Source: Clostridia bacterium
GTDB lineage: Bacteria; Bacillota_A; Clostridia; Oscillospirales; Butyricicoccaceae
DNA length: 10,882 nucleotides
NCBI GenBank assembly: GCA_017548175.1
Contig: JAFYMZ010000068.1
Coordinates: forward strand, 1-10,882
Reading direction: 5' to 3'
Shown here: one piece after another, positions 1 through 6,318 of the stretch
Layout: the number at the start of each line of letters is the position of its first letter
How positions within the stretch are numbered: the stretch's first letter is position 1
The notes under the pieces: model-generated
The model's input: the letters and a program-made list of their open reading frames with translations, nothing else
Databases searched by the model: none
Told to the model about the DNA's origin: nothing
Translations under genes and position numbers: made by a program

Positions 1-709
1 CCTGAGCCATTTCTTCCTTGATCCAGTTCAGACCCTCACGGCCGGCGTAGATAGCACCGGTACGGTCGGTCATGATCACGTTCTTGAAGCCGGCGCTCAG
101 CAACAGCTTCACAATAGCGATAGCGGCAGCACCGGCACCGCTGATGACGACCTTCAGGTCTTCCATCTTCTTTTCGGTGAGCTTGCAGGCGTTGATCAGT
201 GCGGCAGACACCACCACGGCGGTGCCGTGCTGGTCGTCGTGGAAGACGGGAATGTCACAGCGCTCCTTCAGTCTGCGCTCGATCTCGATGCAGCGGGGAG
301 CGGAGATATCCTCCAGATTGATGCCGCCAAAGCTGCCGGCGATCAGTTCCACGGTGCGGACGATCTCGTCCACATCCTTGCTGCGGACGCAGAGGGGGAA
401 GGCATCTACATCACCGAAGGTCTTGAACAGGGCACATTTGCCCTCCATCACGGGCATGCCAGCCTCGGGGCCAATGTCACCCAGTCCCAGTACGGCGGTG
501 CCGTCGGTGATGACGGCCACCAGATTGCCACGACCGGTGTAGGTGTAGCTCAGGTCCACATTATCGCGGATCTTCAGACAGGGCTCGGCAACACCGGGGG
601 TGTAGGCGATGCTCAGTTCCTCGCTGTTGGTGATGGCGCACTTGGGAGAGATGGCCAGCTTGCCCTTCCACTGCTCGTGGGCCAGCAGCGCCTTTTCTTT
701 GATATTCAT
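1..709 (-). CDS. Malic enzyme (oxaloacetate-decarboxylating malate dehydrogenase), N-terminal 236 residues, cut by window edge
   Basis: Catalyses oxidative decarboxylation of malate to pyruvate and CO2 in the cytosol, using NAD or NADP. Reading the minus strand from an ATG at 709 gives an open frame that leaves the window at base 1; the end of the protein lies outside. Family signatures are clear: YTPGVA at residues 36-41, TDGTAVLGLGDIGPEAG at 68-84, the catalytic-lysine motif EGKCALFK at 89-96, the metal-binding segment GGINLED at 128-134, HDDQHGTAVV at 157-166, and the Rossmann turn GAGAAA at 191-196. Family members are usually about 390 residues or more, so over half is present. An AAGGAG ribosome site lies 11 bases before the ATG. 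It follows the transketolase C subunit by 28 bases with no terminator, so it is probably the third gene of that operon. Cofactor preference cannot be told from this part. Confidence 0.95.
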   Translation of the reverse strand, partial: MNIKEKALLAHEQWKGKLAISPKCAITNSEELSIAYTPGVAEPCLKIRDNVDLSYTYTGRGNLVAVITDGTAVLGLGDIGPEAGMPVMEGKCALFKTFGDVDAFPLCVRSKDVDEIVRTVELIAGSFGGINLEDISAPRCIEIERRLKERCDIPVFHDDQHGTAVVVSAALINACKLTEKKMEDLKVVISGAGAAAIAIVKLLLSAGFKNVIMTDRTGAIYAGREGLNWIKEEMAQ

Positions 710-737
710 AGGAAACGAATCTCCTTATGTATGGTTT

Positions 738-1706
738 TTACTTGCGGGCGATGGCAGCCTTGGCGGCACGCTCGATGTGTGCAGCGGTCAGGTCAAAACG
801 CTCGCGCAGGAAGGCCTCGGTGCCAACCTCGCCGAACTGATCCTCGATACCAACCATCTCGATGGGAGCGGGAGCGGTGCGGCTCAGGGAGCCGGCAACA
901 GCACTGCCCAGACCGCCGATGATGTTGTGGTTCTCAGCAGTGACGACGCAGCCGCACTGCTTGCTGTACTTGGCCAGAGTCTCGCCGTCCAGGGGCTTCC
1001 AGACAAAGGCGTTCAGCACGGCAGCAGAGATGCCCTGCTTCTCCAGGCTTTCGGCGGCCTTCAGAGCCTCGCCGACCATGATACCGGAAGCAACGATGGC
1101 AACATCGGTGCCTTCCTTCAGCACAGCGATCTTCTTCAGGTCGAACTCAGAGCCTTCCTCAAAGACACCGGTAGCCAGCTTGCGCATCATACGGATGTAG
1201 TACACGCCGTAGCTGTTCTGCAGTTCCTTGATCAGCCAGCGCAGCTGAGCGGTATCGGTGGGCTCGACCAGCGTGATCTGGGGGATGCTCATCAGGGTAC
1301 CCATATCCTCAAAGGGCATGTGGGTGCCGCCGTTGTAAGCAGCGGTGACACCGGGGTCGGTACCAACGATGCGTACGTTCAGCTTTGCATAAGAGCAGGA
1401 GATAAAGATCTGGTCCACAACGCGACGGGAAGCGAAGGGGCCGAAGGAGTGCACGAAGGGCACCATGCCGGCAGCGGACATACCGGCGGCGACGCCCACC
1501 ATGTTGCTCTCCTGAATGCCGCAGTCGATGGCGCGCTGGGGGAACTCCTTAAAGAAGGGCTTCACGCCGGAGGAGCCGACCAGGTCGGCATCCAGCACGC
1601 AGATGCGGTTATCTTCACGGGCCAGCTGCTGCAGGGTCTCGCAATAGACCTTGCGCATTTCGGTGGTTTCTTTTTCAAAAACAGGCTTCACAATATACTT
1701 GCTCAT
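738..1706 (-). CDS. Transketolase, C-terminal subunit (split transketolase)
   Basis: This 322-residue protein is the second half of a two-gene transketolase, which moves two-carbon ketol units between sugar phosphates in the non-oxidative pentose phosphate pathway using thiamine diphosphate. It carries the pyrimidine-binding domain (about residues 13-175), with DADL at 39-42, GIQESNMVGVAAGM at 63-76 (E66 is expected to be the glutamate that activates the cofactor) and DPGVTAAYNGGTHMPFEDMG at 117-136. The C-terminal transketolase domain follows (about 185-310). The ATG at 1706 is preceded by GGGGAGGA seven bases away; this ribosome site directly follows the stop codon of the N subunit, a 15-base gap. 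Length fits split C subunits (about 305-320). Other 1-deoxyxylulose-5-phosphate synthase-like enzymes share the fold, but the split pair arrangement favours transketolase. Confidence 0.95.
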   Translation of the reverse strand: MSKYIVKPVFEKETTEMRKVYCETLQQLAREDNRICVLDADLVGSSGVKPFFKEFPQRAIDCGIQESNMVGVAAGMSAAGMVPFVHSFGPFASRRVVDQIFISCSYAKLNVRIVGTDPGVTAAYNGGTHMPFEDMGTLMSIPQITLVEPTDTAQLRWLIKELQNSYGVYYIRMMRKLATGVFEEGSEFDLKKIAVLKEGTDVAIVASGIMVGEALKAAESLEKQGISAAVLNAFVWKPLDGETLAKYSKQCGCVVTAENHNIIGGLGSAVAGSLSRTAPAPIEMVGIEDQFGEVGTEAFLRERFDLTAAHIERAAKAAIARK

Positions 1707-1721
1707 GTTCGTGTCCTCCCC

Positions 1722-2561
1722 TTAGGCCTTTCTTGCAGCTTCCAGCATAGCTTCTGCATGGGCAATGCTGGGTGCGATCTCGTCGGGCTTGAATGCAACG
1801 TGGTGGCAGGGGAAGGTCTGCTCTGCCAGCAGGCAGCCGTTGCCCTTTACCGTATCCAGAATGATCATCACGGGCTTGCCGCTCTGTGCCTTACCGGCTT
1901 CAATGGCGGCAACAATGGCGTCGATGTCGTGGCCGTTGACCTTGACGGTGTGCCAGCCAAAGGCGGTCCACTTGTCAACCATGTCACCCATAAACATTAC
2001 GTCGTCACAAGCGCCGTCCAGCTGCTGCTTGTTCAGGTCGACGAAGCCGATCAGGTGGTCCAGCTTGTAGTGAGCGGCGAACATTGCGCCCTCCCAGATC
2101 TGACCCTCGTTGCACTCGCCGTCGCCCAGCACCAGATAGGTGTAGCTGTCGCGGCCCTGCATCTTATCGCCCAGTACCAGACCGCAGGCGGTAGAGATGC
2201 CCTGACCCAGACTGCCGGTGGTCATGTCGATACCGGTGGTCTTCAGACGGTCACAGTGAGAGGGCAGGTTGGTGCCGCCCTGATTCAGGGTCAGCAGCTG
2301 CTCCTTGGGGAAATAGCCCTTCAGGGCCAGGGTAGCGTACACGGCGGGGCCGGCGTGGCCCTTGCTCATGACCAGCTTGTCACGGTCAGCCCACTGAGGC
2401 TGCTTGGGGTCAACGCGCATTTCCTTGCCGTACAGAACTGCCAACAGCTCAACGACACTCATGGCGCCGCCCACATGGCCAAAGCCCAGATGAGCCAGCT
2501 CTTTCAGAGTTTCAACACGGATCTCCTCCGCAAATACGCGGAGCGCTTTGTTATTTTCCAT
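1722..2561 (-). CDS. Transketolase, N-terminal subunit (split transketolase)
   Basis: This 279-residue protein is the thiamine-diphosphate-binding first half of the split transketolase. Visible motifs are GHVGG at 28-32, SKGHA at 66-70, TGSLGQG at 115-121, and the GDGE motif at 146-149 followed by N176/N177-type cofactor and Mg2+ ligands (segment 146-183). The late VKGNG motif is at 238-242. The length is normal for split N subunits (about 270-285). The ATG at 2561 is preceded by AGGTG seven bases away, a weaker ribosome site than those of its neighbours. It is the first gene of a minus-strand operon with the C subunit and malic enzyme, which places pentose phosphate metabolism and pyruvate supply under one promoter. 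The promoter and an inverted repeat lie in 2606-2665. Confidence 0.95.
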   Translation of the reverse strand: MENNKALRVFAEEIRVETLKELAHLGFGHVGGAMSVVELLAVLYGKEMRVDPKQPQWADRDKLVMSKGHAGPAVYATLALKGYFPKEQLLTLNQGGTNLPSHCDRLKTTGIDMTTGSLGQGISTACGLVLGDKMQGRDSYTYLVLGDGECNEGQIWEGAMFAAHYKLDHLIGFVDLNKQQLDGACDDVMFMGDMVDKWTAFGWHTVKVNGHDIDAIVAAIEAGKAQSGKPVMIILDTVKGNGCLLAEQTFPCHHVAFKPDEIAPSIAHAEAMLEAARKA

Positions 2562-2605
2562 AACTTCGCACCTGCCATTTTTTATAGTTTATTGTTATTT
2601 GGATA

Positions 2606-2665
2606 TCAAAAGACATACCTAAAATTAGTGTATCATACCCGATCGCATTTTTCAATGTCTTTTGA
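2606..2665. repeat. Perfect 11-bp inverted repeat centred on the transketolase promoter
   Basis: TCAAAAGACAT at 2606-2616 is repeated as its exact reverse complement ATGTCTTTTGA at 2655-2665. The dyad centre (about 2635.5) falls on the -10 box; the far arm covers the -35 and the near arm lies about 10-20 bases after the predicted start site. Because the far arm would not be transcribed from this promoter, paired protein-binding sites are more likely than an RNA hairpin. The binding factor is unknown; it does not look like a CcpA cre site or a Rex site. Confidence 0.6.
2632..2661 (-). promoter_or_regulatory. Probable sigma-A promoter of the transketolase/malic enzyme operon
   Basis: On the minus strand a -10 box TATGAT (2632-2637) lies 18 bases after AAGACA (2656-2661), a weak -35. 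Predicted start of transcription is near 2625, giving a leader of about 64 bases before the ATG at 2561. The -35 box overlaps one arm of the inverted repeat described separately. Confidence 0.55.
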
Positions 2666-2696
2666 CAAAGAAACTGATGCGGCAAAGGCTCCGGAT

Positions 2697-2861
2697 TCAG
2701 TTCTTCTCCTGCTTTTTCGCATCCTGCCCCTGCTGTACCCGCTCCGGATGGATCTTGGGCAGCAGCACCGTCCACAGTACCTCTGCGCAGCGGTGGCACA
2801 GCTGGATCTTTTCGCAGGACAGCACCGGTTTATGGGCGCCGCAAATCATACATTCTCGCAT
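2697..2861 (-). CDS. Small cysteine-rich zinc-ribbon-like protein, 54 residues
   Basis: I do not recognise a named family. The protein has CxxC at residues 4-7, a lone C16, and CxxC at 22-25, with H10 and H23 nearby, a pattern typical of a small treble-clef or zinc-ribbon knuckle. The C-terminal half (30-54) is basic and polar. The frame stays open upstream to an ATG at 2945, but I chose 2861 because AGGAGG sits seven bases before it and the longer version would run through the strong hairpin at 2926-2962. It lies upstream of the transketolase operon on the same strand, 135 bases away, but that operon has its own promoter. No convincing promoter was found for this gene. Function unknown; zinc binding is inferred. 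Confidence 0.6.
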   Translation of the reverse strand: MRECMICGAHKPVLSCEKIQLCHRCAEVLWTVLLPKIHPERVQQGQDAKKQEKN

Positions 2862-2925
2862 CCCATCGCCTCCTTTCGCCTTCAGTGTAGGGCGGAGGCG
2901 GTCTGCCGTCTTGTGAATCTTTCCG

Positions 2926-2962
2926 GGAAGCGCTGTGCGGAACATTTCCGGACAGCGCTTCC
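2926..2962. terminator. Very stable hairpin between divergent genes (possible terminator or leader structure)
   Basis: GGAAGCGCTGT (2926-2936) pairs perfectly with ACAGCGCTTCC (2952-2962). Inside it, CGGAA (2938-2942) pairs with TTCCG (2946-2950) around a CAT loop, leaving one G-G mismatch. The result is a 16-bp stem with a three-base loop. Neither side has a clean run of T, so it is not a textbook intrinsic terminator; it may insulate the divergent genes, stop read-through, or act as a protein site. Confidence 0.5.
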
Positions 2963-2992
2963 TTGTTCATTTCCGAAAAAATGGCGTTTAAT
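2963..2992 (+). promoter_or_regulatory. Weak candidate promoter for the portal gene
   Basis: TTGTTC (2963-2968), an 18-base spacer and TTTAAT (2987-2992) form a low-scoring sigma-A-like promoter directly after the strong hairpin and about 54 bases before the portal ATG. It is the only reasonable match I found in this interval. Confidence 0.25.
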
Positions 2993-3030
2993 GGGGACAA
3001 ATCTCGCCGAAATCTGTTCGGCAAACCCCA
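2992..3030 (+). promoter_or_regulatory. Leader hairpin just upstream of the portal ribosome site
   Basis: TGGGG (2992-2996) can pair with CCCCA (3026-3030), enclosing an inner hairpin GCCGAA (3006-3011) / TTCGGC (3017-3022) with a five-base loop. The structure ends directly before AAAGGAGG, the ribosome site of the portal gene, so it could affect translation. Seen in sequence; effect is inferred. Confidence 0.35.
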
Positions 3031-3045
3031 AAGGAGGTCATTCAT

Positions 3046-4284
3046 ATGGTATTCCGTTCGGAATCCGCAACCATTACACCCGAAACTCTGGCCGCGTTGG
3101 TGAAGGCATTCCTCACCACCGAGCGCCCCCGCCGTCAGCGTCTGTATCAGTACTACGCCGGCGAGCAGGGGGTGGACAAAGGCCGCGTGGCTGCCGGCCG
3201 TCCCAACAACCGGCTGGTGGCAAATTATGCCAAGTACATCACCGATGTACATACCGGCTACTTCCTGGGCCAGATGCCCACCTTTACCTTCGCAGGCAAG
3301 CGCGTGCAGGAACGGATGGTCCGCGCGATGGAGCAGGCCTGCCTGCCCACGCTGCTGTTTGAAGCCGCCCGGGATATGAGTATCTGCGGCTGCGGTTTTC
3401 TGCTGACCTGGCTGGGCAAAGACGGCCCGCGCAGTGCCCGGCTGGATCCCTGCAGCACCTTTTCCGTCGTCAGCGGCATCCGGGAGGAAACGGTAGCCGT
3501 GGTGCGCCTGCAACCCACGGAGCAGGGTGGTGCCAAAGGCGAACTGTATCAGCTCGGCGCCTGCCGTGAGTGGGAGTTCGACGGCCGTGACGTGCATTTC
3601 AGCCCCGTGCGCATCCTGCCCCTCACCGGTCTGCCGGTGGCCTGTTTCTGCAATAACGGCAGCGGGATCGGCGATTTCGAGCCGGTTTGCAGCCTGCTGG
3701 ATGCCTATAACGTACTGCTTAGCGGCGCCATGGACGATATGCAGAGCGTTGCCAACGCGTTTCTGGCCCTGTACGGCATGCAAGGCACCACCCGAGAGGA
3801 TATTGATTGCGCCAATCAGAGCCGCGTGCTGTCGCTGGCGGAAAACGGCAAGGCCGAGTTTGTGGTGAAAAATCTCAGCCCCGATGCCATTCAGCTGATG
3901 CAGGAAACGCTGGTGCGCGACCTGCTGTCCATCACCATGACCCCCGATCTGGGGGACAGTGCCTTCTCCGGCAACAGTTCCGGCGTGGCGCTGGAGTATA
4001 AACTGTGGGGCATTGAGCAGTGCCGCAGCGCCAAGCAGCGCGGCTTCCATCCCGGTCTGCTGTCGCTGCTGGAGCAGTATGCCGATTACCTGTCCATGCT
4101 GGGCAAGGATGTCCCCGGTCAGGTGCACGTGCATTATCACAAGAACCTGCCCCGCGACCTGACCCGCCTGTGCGAAAATCTGCAGACTCTGTCCGGTCTG
4201 CTGTCCCGCCGCACCCGTCTGGAATTGCTGCCCTTCGTGCAGGATGCCGACGAAGAACTGCGCCGCTTGAACGAAGAGGCATAA
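3046..4284 (+). CDS. Phage portal protein, SPP1 gp6-like
   Basis: Portal proteins form the dodecameric ring at one capsid vertex through which tailed-phage DNA is packaged and ejected. This 412-residue protein matches the SPP1 gp6 type in its conserved blocks: NNRLVANYAKYITDVHTGYF at 54-73, DFEPVCSLLDAYNVLLSG at 210-227 followed by an acidic DD at 230-231, SGVALEYKLWGIE at 312-324, and the ending PFVQDADEELRRLNEE at 396-411. It is slightly shorter than usual (about 450-500). The ATG at 3046 follows a strong AAAGGAGG site. The frame is undamaged and base composition resembles the neighbours. The next gene is a scaffold-type protein 34 bases on, the normal phage order except that the head-morphogenesis protein usually between them is missing, as are terminase and capsid. 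It is therefore an orphan, either prophage remnant or a gene kept by the host. Confidence 0.88.
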   Translation: MVFRSESATITPETLAALVKAFLTTERPRRQRLYQYYAGEQGVDKGRVAAGRPNNRLVANYAKYITDVHTGYFLGQMPTFTFAGKRVQERMVRAMEQACLPTLLFEAARDMSICGCGFLLTWLGKDGPRSARLDPCSTFSVVSGIREETVAVVRLQPTEQGGAKGELYQLGACREWEFDGRDVHFSPVRILPLTGLPVACFCNNGSGIGDFEPVCSLLDAYNVLLSGAMDDMQSVANAFLALYGMQGTTREDIDCANQSRVLSLAENGKAEFVVKNLSPDAIQLMQETLVRDLLSITMTPDLGDSAFSGNSSGVALEYKLWGIEQCRSAKQRGFHPGLLSLLEQYADYLSMLGKDVPGQVHVHYHKNLPRDLTRLCENLQTLSGLLSRRTRLELLPFVQDADEELRRLNEEA

Positions 4285-4318
4285 GTCACCACAAAAAATA
4301 AGAAAAGGAGCCTGTCAA

Positions 4319-4639
4319 ATGGAAGAAATCACCACCCCCATCACCGTCGACGAGCGCGCAGAACTGGAGGCCCTCCGTCAGGAGAAACAGCACCGCGCCT
4401 TGTCCGAACACGCCCGTACCCAGCTTGTTGCCCGTGGCATCAGTGCTGAGTTTGCACCCTTTTTGCTGGGCGCAGATGAAGCGGATACCGGTAAAAATAT
4501 CGCTGCATTCGAGCGCGCGTGGAACAGCAGTCTGCAGGCCGAGGTTGCCCGTCGCCTGCCTGCCCAGCAGCCGCCCCGCGATTTTTCTGCACCCGCTGCC
4601 GCACCCGTCCGTCGCACCGGCATCCGCAAGGTGAAGTAA
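4319..4639 (+). CDS. Short phage scaffold-type protein (DUF4355/gp20-like)
   Basis: This 106-residue protein resembles phage DUF4355/minor structural gp20-type proteins, which act as scaffolds during capsid assembly. Residues 11-33 are charged and likely helical or coiled-coil. The most family-like stretch is 30-80, ending in the pattern NIAAFERAWNSSLQAEVARR (60-79), close to the family's 'I-x-x-F-x-x-x-(W/F)-x-x-x-(L/V)-x-x-x-V' spacing. The tail (81-106) is rich in proline, alanine and basic residues. Family members are commonly 150-200 residues, so it is short, but the frame is clean, AAAGGAG lies eight bases before the ATG, and a good terminator follows. With the portal it makes a two-gene unit. 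Family assignment is by pattern recognition and less secure than that of the portal. Confidence 0.65.
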   Translation: MEEITTPITVDERAELEALRQEKQHRALSEHARTQLVARGISAEFAPFLLGADEADTGKNIAAFERAWNSSLQAEVARRLPAQQPPRDFSAPAAAPVRRTGIRKVK

Positions 4640-4646
4640 GGACGCA

Positions 4647-4677
4647 AAAACACCGACGGAATTTCCGTCGGTGTTTT
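4647..4677 (+). terminator. Intrinsic terminator after the portal/scaffold pair
   Basis: A perfect 14-bp stem (4647-4660 with 4664-4677) has a three-base loop ATT, A-rich left arm and TTTT on the right. It begins eight bases after the scaffold stop codon. The arm core CACCGACGGA is identical to that of the terminator at 5231-5267. Confidence 0.9.
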
Positions 4678-4685
4678 GATATTTA

Positions 4686-4714
4686 TAGACAAAGCGGTCG
4701 CCGTTTGTTATAAT
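4686..4714 (+). promoter_or_regulatory. Strong sigma-A promoter of the 158-residue gene
   Basis: TAGACA (4686-4691), a 17-base spacer and a perfect TATAAT (4709-4714) lie between the preceding terminator and the gene at 4749. Transcription should start near 4721, giving a short leader with the TTGGAGG ribosome site. Confidence 0.8.
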
Positions 4715-4748
4715 AAGTAAACTTGAAACAGATTGGAGGTTTTGCGCG

Positions 4749-5225
4749 ATGGATCACATCGAGGCTTTTTTTGAAACCAAACAGTTGCAGGATGCAGACG
4801 ATGTGGATGCCCTGTTGGAGCTTGCATCCTTACTGCGTGAAGCCATTGCCGCACAGCGGTATGCGGACATCAACCGAATGATCGGTTATACCGTAGAAAA
4901 CAGCTGCTACGAAGCCTTTTCCTGGTGTATGGAGATCCTGCAGGAGGAACTGGACAAAGAAGATTGCGTGCTGGAGGCGTTTTCCTGTGCACTGGGCAGG
5001 TCGATTCCCCGTTATGACGAACTGATCGGCCGTCTGCAGGTGGATTTTGGCACGGCCAAGAACGGTCTGGAAAAGATTCTGGACAGCCACGGCGAGGTAG
5101 AATCCTTTTTCAATATCCTGATCTATCAAACAGGTTACCCCAACATCCGCTTCGTTTCTTCCGAAAATTTCGATACCAAGGACAACGACTATATCCAGTA
5201 TAAGCTGGCTTTTGTCAAAGAATAA
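4749..5225 (+). CDS. Hypothetical protein, 158 residues, acidic and mostly helical
   Basis: I do not recognise this family. The protein is soluble-looking, acidic, without signal peptide or membrane segments. Residues 1-110 look like a run of amphipathic helices (for example 'DADDVDALLELASLLREAIA' at 15-34), while the last part (111-158) looks like strands and ends in KLAFVKE. It has four cysteines (53, 60, 73, 80) in the middle but no metal-site spacing. The ATG is nine bases after TTGGAGG. It is a single-gene transcription unit with a near-consensus promoter (4686-4714) and its own terminator (5231-5267), so it is probably well expressed. The short gap to the phage pair suggests no functional link, since a terminator separates them. 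Codon use resembles the neighbours. Confidence 0.75.
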   Translation: MDHIEAFFETKQLQDADDVDALLELASLLREAIAAQRYADINRMIGYTVENSCYEAFSWCMEILQEELDKEDCVLEAFSCALGRSIPRYDELIGRLQVDFGTAKNGLEKILDSHGEVESFFNILIYQTGYPNIRFVSSENFDTKDNDYIQYKLAFVKE

Positions 5226-5230
5226 AGATG

Positions 5231-5267
5231 AAAAACCACCGACGGATTTGTTCCGTCGGTGGTTTTT
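5231..5267. terminator. Bidirectional terminator between convergent genes
   Basis: A perfect 16-bp stem (5231-5246 with 5252-5267) with loop TTTGT has AAAAA on the left and TTTTT on the right, so it can end transcription of the 158-residue gene on the plus strand and the radical SAM gene on the minus strand. Its inner arm repeats the terminator at 4647-4677. Confidence 0.92.
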
Positions 5268-5278
5268 ATCGCAATGAT

Positions 5279-6175
5279 TTAATCGTGGAAGGGGGTCACG
5301 ACCACCAGATCTTTCAGATCATAGGGCTCGAAAACCACATTCCGGTAGCCATCCACATCCAGCTTGGTGCCGTCCCAGTCGCTGTGCAGCTCGCCGGTCT
5401 GCTTGATGAGAATGTCGTACAGAATATCATAGGTAGTGCCGTCCACTTCCTCCACCATGGTGCTGTAGGGCAGGGTCTTATGGTAGGTGATGTGCAGATC
5501 CTTGTACATAAAGTGGAAGCCGCAACGCATCCGGCAGCCGTCCAAGCCCATATAATCTGCGATCTTGTGCAGGTCGGCCAGGATCTTGTCGTGCTCCTCG
5601 TCGTACAGATTCTCGGGCGTGGTGTCGGTATAGTCAAAACGGAACTGCACCGGCAGACCCAGCTTGCGGATACGCTCCAGATAAGGCACCATATCCTGGG
5701 CAGGATAGTTCTTGTACAGCACGCAGTTGATGCGCATACGCACCAGCTTGGCTACCTCGGCCAGCAGCTCGTCGGGACTTTCCTCCACGTACTTCACCAG
5801 ATGACGGGATACATTGATGCAGGTGATCTTCTCCCGGTTTCTGGCCACGAAATCCAGCATATCCTGCGCCGTGTGCTGCTTCAGCACCGGGAAGGTGGTG
5901 TTGATGTACACCTTGTGCGTGGTGGGGATCTGGTCCAGCATCATCTGCAGCGATGCCAGATTGGCAAAGGGCTCACCGCCGGTAAAGACGAAATCGCAAT
6001 AGGGGGTGATGCCGTCCATCACGCGGATGCTCTCACAGATCTTCTCTGCGCTGAAGCCGTCCAAACAGCTGTATTCTTCTTTATTGATGCAGAAGGGGCA
6101 GTGGTTGCCGCAGTCGTAGGGCACGAAAATGGTAACGGTTGCGCCGCCTTCTCTTGTCATATAAGGGTGGTTCAT
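5279..6175 (-). CDS. Radical SAM protein of unknown substrate
   Basis: A 298-residue radical S-adenosylmethionine enzyme. The [4Fe-4S] cluster motif CxxxCxxC is at C22, C26 and C29, and the SAM-binding GGEP motif is at 66-69. The partial barrel runs to about residue 180. The C-terminal part (about 200-298) has C214 and C218 but no full SPASM or twitch cysteine set. The ATG at 6175 is eight bases after AAGGAGG. It is a single gene with its own promoter and a shared bidirectional terminator; there is no neighbouring peptide precursor or activase-type partner, so the substrate cannot be deduced from context. It resembles stand-alone radical SAM proteins of Clostridia. The radical SAM call is firm; any reaction would be a guess. 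Confidence 0.9.
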   Translation of the reverse strand: MNHPYMTREGGATVTIFVPYDCGNHCPFCINKEEYSCLDGFSAEKICESIRVMDGITPYCDFVFTGGEPFANLASLQMMLDQIPTTHKVYINTTFPVLKQHTAQDMLDFVARNREKITCINVSRHLVKYVEESPDELLAEVAKLVRMRINCVLYKNYPAQDMVPYLERIRKLGLPVQFRFDYTDTTPENLYDEEHDKILADLHKIADYMGLDGCRMRCGFHFMYKDLHITYHKTLPYSTMVEEVDGTTYDILYDILIKQTGELHSDWDGTKLDVDGYRNVVFEPYDLKDLVVVTPFHD

Positions 6176-6203
6176 GTTGTCATCCTCCTTGAACGCACAT
6201 TAT

Positions 6204-6232
6204 ATTGTACAACGGCAAAATTAAAAAATCAA
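6204..6232 (-). promoter_or_regulatory. Promoter of the radical SAM gene
   Basis: On the minus strand TTGATT (6227-6232), a 17-base spacer and TACAAT (6204-6209) form a good sigma-A promoter about 29 bases before the ATG. A second -10-like TATAAT overlaps it at 6199-6204 but lacks a good -35. Confidence 0.65.
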
Positions 6233-6318
6233 GGCTCACAAAGCGGAAAATCGCCGCTGAAAAGAAAAAACTTGTCTGCTTTGGGGAAAATATTTACAAA
6301 AGTTTCATCCTTGCCCCG

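Noticed and set aside
2697..2945. Longer form of the small zinc-ribbon protein starting at 2945
   Set aside because: The extra 28 residues would pass through a strong hairpin and lack a ribosome site, whereas the ATG at 2861 has AGGAGG at ideal distance.
609..3362. A very long plus-strand open frame (over 900 codons)
   Set aside because: It runs antisense across the malic enzyme start, both transketolase genes and the small zinc-ribbon gene, all of which have family motifs and ribosome sites. High GC at codon third positions leaves the opposite strand free of stops. Its translation is low-complexity and matches no family.
2830..4140. A long minus-strand open frame opposite the portal gene
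   Set aside because: Antisense shadow of the portal gene, which has clear family blocks and a strong ribosome site.
2862..4748. Prophage attachment sites around the portal/scaffold pair
   Set aside because: I found no matching direct repeats at the two ends, no integrase and no tRNA gene that would serve as a target.
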